From the NCBI GenBank assembly GCA_937920005.1, contig CALETF010000078.1, positions 1 through 8,481 on the forward strand: a DNA stretch of 8,481 nucleotides, in the 5' to 3' direction. Of this stretch, positions 6,864 to 8,481 are shown one piece after another (the first letter of the stretch is position 1; the number at the start of each line of letters is the position of its first letter). Under the pieces are notes generated by a model, which had not been told where the DNA came from, did not search any database, and worked only from the letters and a program-made list of their open reading frames with translations. A program made the translations under genes and the position numbers. This DNA comes from an uncultured Candidatus Altimarinota bacterium (lineage in GTDB: Bacteria; Patescibacteriota; Gracilibacteria; BD1-5; JAGOOR01).

Positions 6864-7085
6864 CTAGAGACCAAAGTCTTGGAGGAAAGCAACAACACCC
6901 TTCTTTGCCATAGTGCGGATAGCAGAAGCAGAGAGTCTCATACGGTAGATCATACCGTCACGAGGATCTCGGATTTTCTTATAGTGGAGATTGACCATGA
7001 AATTTCTCTTTGTACGACGTACAGAGTGAGAGACTTTATTACCGGAACCGGTAGTTTTTCATGTATAAACACAAACGCGTGGCAT
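6864..7085 (-). CDS. rpmB: Large ribosomal subunit protein bL28
   Basis: This 73-aa protein starts MPRVCVYTGKTTGSGNKVSHS and ends in TAG. One TGA codon (residue 9) gives the Gly of the conserved TGK near the start; with TGA as stop the gene is invisible to ordinary callers. bL28 binds 23S rRNA in the 50S subunit. The pattern TGK-x(3)-GN-VSHS and the basic RRTKRNFMVNLH stretch are typical, and the length fits the family (about 60-80 aa). Cys5 is present but no full four-Cys zinc site is seen. It follows rpsJ by 19 nt on the same strand and is the last gene before the terminator, so it is probably in the tuf-rpsJ operon. There is no Shine-Dalgarno before the ATG. Confidence 0.94.
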
Positions 7086-7104
7086 AGTGAGAGAGGTAAT
7101 TGAA

Positions 7105-7533
7105 TTAGGCAGCGGCTACAATAGCGATATCAACGCCGACTCCTGAAGGGAGGTTGAGTTTCTGAAGTGTCTCAAGTGTCTCTGGAGTAGGTTCATTGAT
7201 GAGGAGAAGACGACGGTGACGACGAATTTCAAATTGTTCACGAGCGTTTTTATTAACGAATGTAGAACGATTCAAAGTGAATTTCTCAATCTTTGTTGGG
7301 AGAGGGATAGGACCAACAGTTTGTGATCCAGTATCCTTCGCAGCGCCGACGATTTTTTTCACAGCTTCATCAACAACACGGTGCTCAAACGCTTTCACAG
7401 AAATTTTGAGAGTTTCTTTGCGAGTGCTTGATACCTTTGCTTCTTTGAGAGGAGCTTTTTTTGTTGATGTCTTCTTTACAGCTTTTGTTGCAGTTTCTTT
7501 CTTTGCAGATGTAGCTTTGGCTTTAGCGGTCAT
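7105..7533 (-). CDS. rpsJ: Small ribosomal subunit protein uS10 with basic N-terminal extension
   Basis: The protein is 142 aa, against about 103 in most bacteria, and ends in TAA. The uS10 core starts near residue 40 (ETLKISVKAFEHRVVDEAV) and contains GPIPLPTKIEKFT, STFVNKNAREQFEIR-HRR and the C-terminal LNLPSGVGVDIAI, all family hallmarks. uS10 lies in the 30S head and, as NusE, also binds NusB in antitermination. Residues 1-39 are an extra tail rich in Lys, Ala, Thr and Ser, resembling a histone H1 tail and probably disordered, likely contacting rRNA. There is no TGA; glycines use GGN. The start is 2 nt after the tuf stop, so translation is probably coupled. It is followed by rpmB, not by the usual rplC of the S10 operon. 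Confidence 0.96.
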   Translation of the reverse strand: MTAKAKATSAKKETATKAVKKTSTKKAPLKEAKVSSTRKETLKISVKAFEHRVVDEAVKKIVGAAKDTGSQTVGPIPLPTKIEKFTLNRSTFVNKNAREQFEIRRHRRLLLINEPTPETLETLQKLNLPSGVGVDIAIVAAA

Positions 7534-7535
7534 AA

Positions 7536-8481
7536 TTAGTCAAGAATTTTTGTAATAATACCAGAACCAACAGTCTTACCACCTTCACGGATAGCAAAAC
7601 GGAGTTGATTTTCCATAGCGATACCACAACCGAGTTCTACGAGGAACTTGATGTTGTCACCAGGCATAACCATTTCTACACCAGCTGGGAGTTCGATAGA
7701 ACCAGTCACATCTGTTGTTCGGAAATAGAATTGAGGTTTGTAACCCTTCAAGAAAGGAGTGTGTCGTCCACCTTCTTCTTTCTTGAGGACGTATACTTCA
7801 GCTTCGAATTTCTTGTGTGGTTTGATAGAACCTGGCTTAGCCATAACTTGTCCACGTTCGATTTGTTCACGTTCGATACCACGGAGGAGGATACCTGCAT
7901 TGTCACCAGCTTGACCTTGATTAAGAGATTTCTTAAACATTTCAACACCAGTAACGACAGATTTTTGTGTATCACGGATACCAACGATTTCTACTTCATC
8001 ATTAACCTTGACGATACCTTGTTCAATACGACCAGTCGCAACAGTACCACGACCTTTGATTGAGAAGACATCTTCGATAGACATGAGGAATGGCTTGTCG
8101 AGTTCACGAGTTGGTTCAGGGATGTAGCTATCGAGAGCGTCGAGAAGATCACGAACACCTTTTGAAGCAGCTGGGTCAGTAGGATTTTGGAGTGCTGTGA
8201 AAGCAGAACCACGAACTACTGGAGCGTTATCACCATCGAAACCATATTTAGAGAGAAGTTCACGAACTTCCATTTCAACGAGATCAACGAGCTCAGGATC
8301 AGCGATATCACACTTATTGAGGAATACGACGATACGAGCAACGCCGACTTGAGAAGCGAGGAGAACGTGTTCACGTGTTTGAGGCATGACACCATCAACA
8401 GCAGAAACTACGAGAATAGCACCGTCCATTTGAGCAGCACCAGTAATCATGTTTTTGACGTAGTCAGCATGTCCTGGACAG
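7536..8481 (-). CDS. tuf: Elongation factor Tu, 5' end beyond the window
   Basis: EF-Tu carries aminoacyl-tRNA to the ribosome and hydrolyses GTP on codon match. 314 codons are visible, ending in TAA. Roughly the first 80 residues (the G1 P-loop and switch I) lie outside. The visible part begins in G3 (CPGHADYVKNM), then G4 NKCD, G5 GSA, domain 2 (FSIKGRGTVATGRIEQG) and domain 3 (EAEVYVLKKEEGGRHTPF through GRT-like TVGSGIITKILD). No TGA occurs among its many glycines, as expected for a highly expressed gene that avoids the rarer codon. It runs into rpsJ (2-nt gap), the classic str-operon order tuf-rpsJ. Confidence 0.98.
   Translation of the reverse strand, partial: CPGHADYVKNMITGAAQMDGAILVVSAVDGVMPQTREHVLLASQVGVARIVVFLNKCDIADPELVDLVEMEVRELLSKYGFDGDNAPVVRGSAFTALQNPTDPAASKGVRDLLDALDSYIPEPTRELDKPFLMSIEDVFSIKGRGTVATGRIEQGIVKVNDEVEIVGIRDTQKSVVTGVEMFKKSLNQGQAGDNAGILLRGIEREQIERGQVMAKPGSIKPHKKFEAEVYVLKKEEGGRHTPFLKGYKPQFYFRTTDVTGSIELPAGVEMVMPGDNIKFLVELGCGIAMENQLRFAIREGGKTVGSGIITKILD

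Noticed and set aside
62..7085. Series of frameshifted or nonsense-mutated pseudogenes ending at TGA
   Set aside because: The frame continues unchanged past every TGA, the codons sit on family-conserved glycines, and essential genes (secD, rpmB) would all have to be broken. Reassignment explains all of it.
62..7085. Mycoplasma-like code 4 (TGA = Trp)
   Set aside because: Trp would fall in GHSLG, CGSG, TGK and VKGF, where Gly is required; TGG is used normally for Trp.
7605..8063. 152-aa plus-strand open frame opposite tuf
   Set aside because: Antisense shadow of a highly conserved gene; the translation is Thr/Phe-rich and featureless.

Overview
The window looks like the end of a metagenomic or single-cell contig from a Patescibacteria/CPR bacterium that reads TGA as glycine (translation table 25), i.e. 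the Absconditabacteria (SR1) / Gracilibacteria (BD1-5/GN02) group. With TGA as stop, six of the ten genes break into pieces. With TGA as Gly they become full-length proteins, and the TGA codons land on conserved glycines: the SecD C-terminal 'VKGF', the GHSLG elbow of a serine hydrolase, the CGSG catalytic motif of a DapF-fold racemase, and 'TGK' of bL28. Only TAA and TAG end genes here. I count 30 in-frame TGA codons.

Layout. Bases 1-61 are not biological: they are an Illumina P7/index/read-2 adapter left at the contig end. 62-1061 (+) is the 3' part of secD, closed by a strong bidirectional hairpin terminator (1070-1107). Converging on it from the minus strand is a two-gene unit of membrane proteins, a 75-aa single-span protein (1737-1964) and a 200-aa anchored protein with a Pro-rich linker (1122-1724). 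Divergent from these, 2089-4224 (+) is a two-gene unit: an unrecognised 434-aa protein and a 274-aa DapF-fold amino-acid racemase/epimerase, 6 nt apart and very rich in TGA. 4275-5954 (+) is a secreted, C-terminally anchored, multi-domain Ig-like/FN3-like surface protein. Its stop codon overlaps that of a convergent RBBP9/YdeN-type serine hydrolase (5951-6502, -).

The right end is a minus-strand housekeeping block. It reads (in transcription order) tuf (5'-truncated by the window edge), rpsJ with a Lys/Ala-rich N-terminal extension, rpmB, a terminator, a promoter, tRNA-Arg(UCU) and tRNA-Leu(CAG), then the hydrolase.

Functionally the window combines protein export (SecD), cell-envelope proteins, translation (EF-Tu, uS10, bL28, two tRNAs) and one accessory two-gene module of unknown purpose. 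TGA-Gly use is very uneven: none in tuf and rpsJ, about a tenth of Gly codons in secD, and nearly half in the two-gene module. That points to a foreign or low-expression origin for the module.
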